Position numbers and translations under genes: made by a program. Below, piece by piece: positions 62,813 through 64,000 of a stretch of DNA of 64,000 nt; the stretch's first letter is position 1; every line of letters starts with the position of its first letter. Source of the stretch: Mesorhizobium sp. LHD-90 (lineage in GTDB: Bacteria > Pseudomonadota > Alphaproteobacteria > Rhizobiales > Rhizobiaceae); contig NZ_JAVFVV010000007.1 in the NCBI RefSeq assembly GCF_030929505.1, positions 124,001 through 188,000 of the forward strand. The letters run 5' to 3'. The notes under the pieces are model-generated. The model worked only from the letters and a program-made list of their open reading frames with translations. It was not told where the DNA came from and searched no databases.

Positions 62813-63391
62813 ATGGAGTTTACCTTGGCGCTCAGGCTCAACATCGTCATCGGCAGCACGCGGCCCGGCCGGATCGGCCCGAAAGTGGCGGCGTGGTTTC
62901 ATGAATTCGCCAAGGAAAACAGCAGGTTCGACGCCGTGCTCGTCGATCTCGCCGACTTCGGACTGCCGGTCTATGACGAGCCGAAACACCCGCGTTTGCA
63001 GCAGTACGAGCATGCCCACACGAAGCGCTGGGCCGAAAGCGTCGCCGCGGCCGACGCCTTTGTCTTCGTGACGCCGGAATACAATCATTTCGCGCCGCCG
63101 GCGCTGGTGAACGCGATCTCCTACCTGTCGAAGGAGTGGGCCTACAAGCCGGCGGGCCTTTTGAGCTATGGCGGGGTGTCCGGTGGGCTGCGGGCGGCAC
63201 AGTCGGAGAAGCAGTTGCTGACCAGCCTGCGCGTCGTGCCGATCCCGGAAGGCGCGCCAGTTCAAATGGTTAGCCAGTATATCGGTGAGGACGGCGTGTT
63301 CCGCCCAAGCGATTCGATCGCCTCGGGCGCCAGGACGATGCTCGACGAACTGCATCGCTGGGCCGAGGCGCTGAAGCCAATGCGGGGTTAG
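62813..63391 (+). CDS. NADPH-dependent FMN reductase-family flavoprotein
   Basis: A 192-residue flavodoxin-like protein: LRLNIVIGSTRPGRIGPKVA (FMN phosphate loop GSTRxGR), VDLADFGLPVYDEPKHPR, ADAFVFVTPEYNHFAPPALV (family: aDgivfvTPEYN.s.p..LKNaiD) and KPAGLLSYGGVSGGLRA. It should bind FMN and reduce it or quinones/azo compounds with NAD(P)H. The start is uncertain: ATG 62813, or TTG 62825, which has GGAG at 6-base spacing and gives MALRLNIVIGST. Confidence 0.9.
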   Translation: MEFTLALRLNIVIGSTRPGRIGPKVAAWFHEFAKENSRFDAVLVDLADFGLPVYDEPKHPRLQQYEHAHTKRWAESVAAADAFVFVTPEYNHFAPPALVNAISYLSKEWAYKPAGLLSYGGVSGGLRAAQSEKQLLTSLRVVPIPEGAPVQMVSQYIGEDGVFRPSDSIASGARTMLDELHRWAEALKPMRG

Positions 63392-63671
63392 CGGCCAAGG
63401 CCGATGAAGTCCGGAAGATCGTTTCGCTTCAAAGGGTTATGGCGCCAGTGTCGCGTTCACCCCGTGATTAGCTTCAAAAGCGGCGCCTAAACGTGGGTTG
63501 GAGACGCTTTTCGACCCGTCCGCTGTTGCCGAAGAGGACATCGTGCTTTGCGCTGCGTTGACACGGGGCGGGTCAATTCGAGTGTCGGCGCCGCTCCTCA
63601 TCTGACTGCCGGCCAGCGACAGAACCAACGGGCCAGGGAAGCAACCGCCCTGTCGAAGACACGCAAAAGAC
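63392..63671. other. intergenic region without recognised gene
   Basis: About 280 bp between convergent genes. A short minus-strand frame exists at 63437-63706 but lacks a ribosome binding site and family features. Nothing else was seen apart from the palindrome at its right end. Confidence 0.4.
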
Positions 63672-63694
63672 CCGATCTGGTCCGACCAGATCGG
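63672..63694 (-). terminator. 23-bp perfect palindrome after the LLM oxidoreductase gene
   Basis: Arms at 63672-63682 and 63684-63694 are perfectly complementary around one central base. On the minus strand the hairpin follows the gene's stop codon by about 25 bases and is itself followed by GTCTTTTG, so an intrinsic terminator is likely. The core CTGGTCCGACCAG also equals the FadR-type GntR site pattern. Confidence 0.55.
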
Positions 63695-63720
63695 CCTCCT
63701 GTTCATTTCCGGGGCAGGGG

Positions 63721-64000
63721 TCAGCGCCAGCCCAGGGCGGGGGCGACGTGCTTCAGGATCGCCTCGACGACATGCGCATTGTAGTCCACGCCGAGCTGGT
63801 TGGGCACCGTCAGCAGCAGCGTGTCGGCCTCGGCGATGGCCTCGTCCGACTTCAGTTGCTCGACAAGCACGTCCGGCTCGGCGGCGTAGCTACGGCCGAA
63901 GACGGCCAGCTTCTCCGGCTCGATGTAGCCGAAATGATCCTCGCTCGCGCCGCGGCCGAAATAGGCGCGGTCGCGGTCGTCGACCAGGGCGAAGATGCTG
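63721..64000 (-). CDS. LLM-class flavin-dependent oxidoreductase (C-terminal part)
   Basis: Only the last 93 codons are inside the window. They read FALVDDRDRAYFGRGASEDH, EKLAVFGRSYAAEPDVLVEQ, LKSDEAIAEADTLLLTVPNQ and LGVDYNAHVVEAILKHVAPA, ending LGWR. The C-terminus resembles that of luciferase-like monooxygenases of the F420/FMN LLM family (adTLLltvPNqlGvdyna.~iE.i). The N-terminal part with the flavin site is outside. Convergent with the FMN reductase, a natural reductase partner for two-component flavin oxygenases (inference). Confidence 0.75.
   Translation of the reverse strand, partial: SIFALVDDRDRAYFGRGASEDHFGYIEPEKLAVFGRSYAAEPDVLVEQLKSDEAIAEADTLLLTVPNQLGVDYNAHVVEAILKHVAPALGWR

Noticed and set aside
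63437-63706. Minus-strand 89-codon frame before the right edge
   Set aside because: No ribosome binding site or family features, and it overlaps the terminator-like palindrome.

Overview
The window looks like a chromosomal segment of an alphaproteobacterium of the order Hyphomicrobiales (Rhizobiales), most like the Mesorhizobium/Aminobacter group. This is inferred from the high GC content, the density of ABC uptake operons with Tat- or Sec-exported binding proteins, an imp-type type VI secretion locus, NodO-like RTX proteins and many mosaic palindromic repeats between genes. No rRNA, tRNA, CRISPR array or complete insertion sequence was seen.

Layout. (1) 1-12,156: part of a type VI secretion system. 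tssG (cut by the edge), tssF, tssE, hcp, tssC, tssB, tssA and an OmpA-like gene lie on the minus strand; vgrG, a DUF6931-like gene and the FHA gene tagH lie divergently on the plus strand. Genes for the membrane complex (TssJLM), TssK and the TssH ATPase are not here and should lie outside. (2) 12,193-18,193: a four-gene peptide-type (family 5) ABC importer with overlapping stop/start codons. (3) 18,387-20,070: an NTF2-like protein, a 271-bp MITE-like element and an AlkD-like DNA repair protein. (4) 20,131-35,875: a large locus that combines cyclic-nucleotide proteins (class III cyclase, cyclase-like DUF3095 protein, cNMP-binding protein, metallo-beta-lactamase-fold hydrolase) with surface-glycan proteins (four glycosyltransferases, deacetylase, FkbM methyltransferase, heparin-lyase-like protein) and an ABC exporter-like protein whose ATPase has lost its catalytic residues. 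A ParDE module sits inside it. This is the best candidate for an undescribed system. (5) 36,208-42,394: a BMP-family nucleoside importer with a CodA-like deaminase.

(6) 42,421-49,561: small and regulatory genes: a DUF4160/DUF2442 pair, a lipoprotein, a CAP protein, a CDGSH protein, a phosphotransferase, DeoR and LysR regulators, a frameshifted Uma2 gene, and a CueR-like MerR regulator facing a methyltransferase through a typical MerR promoter. (7) 49,705-55,406: a polyamine importer plus aminobutyraldehyde dehydrogenase, arranged like E. coli ydcSTUVW. (8) 55,610-60,382: two collinear tandem RTX proteins built from ~200-residue super-repeats. (9) 60,578-64,000: a TIM-barrel epimerase, an Ntn amide hydrolase, an FMN reductase and the end of an LLM flavin oxidoreductase.

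Three ABC-operon gaps (37.3, 39.0 and 51.0 kb) each hold two inverted copies of the same kind of palindromic repeat. All function calls rest on reading motifs and gene order by eye; no database search was run.
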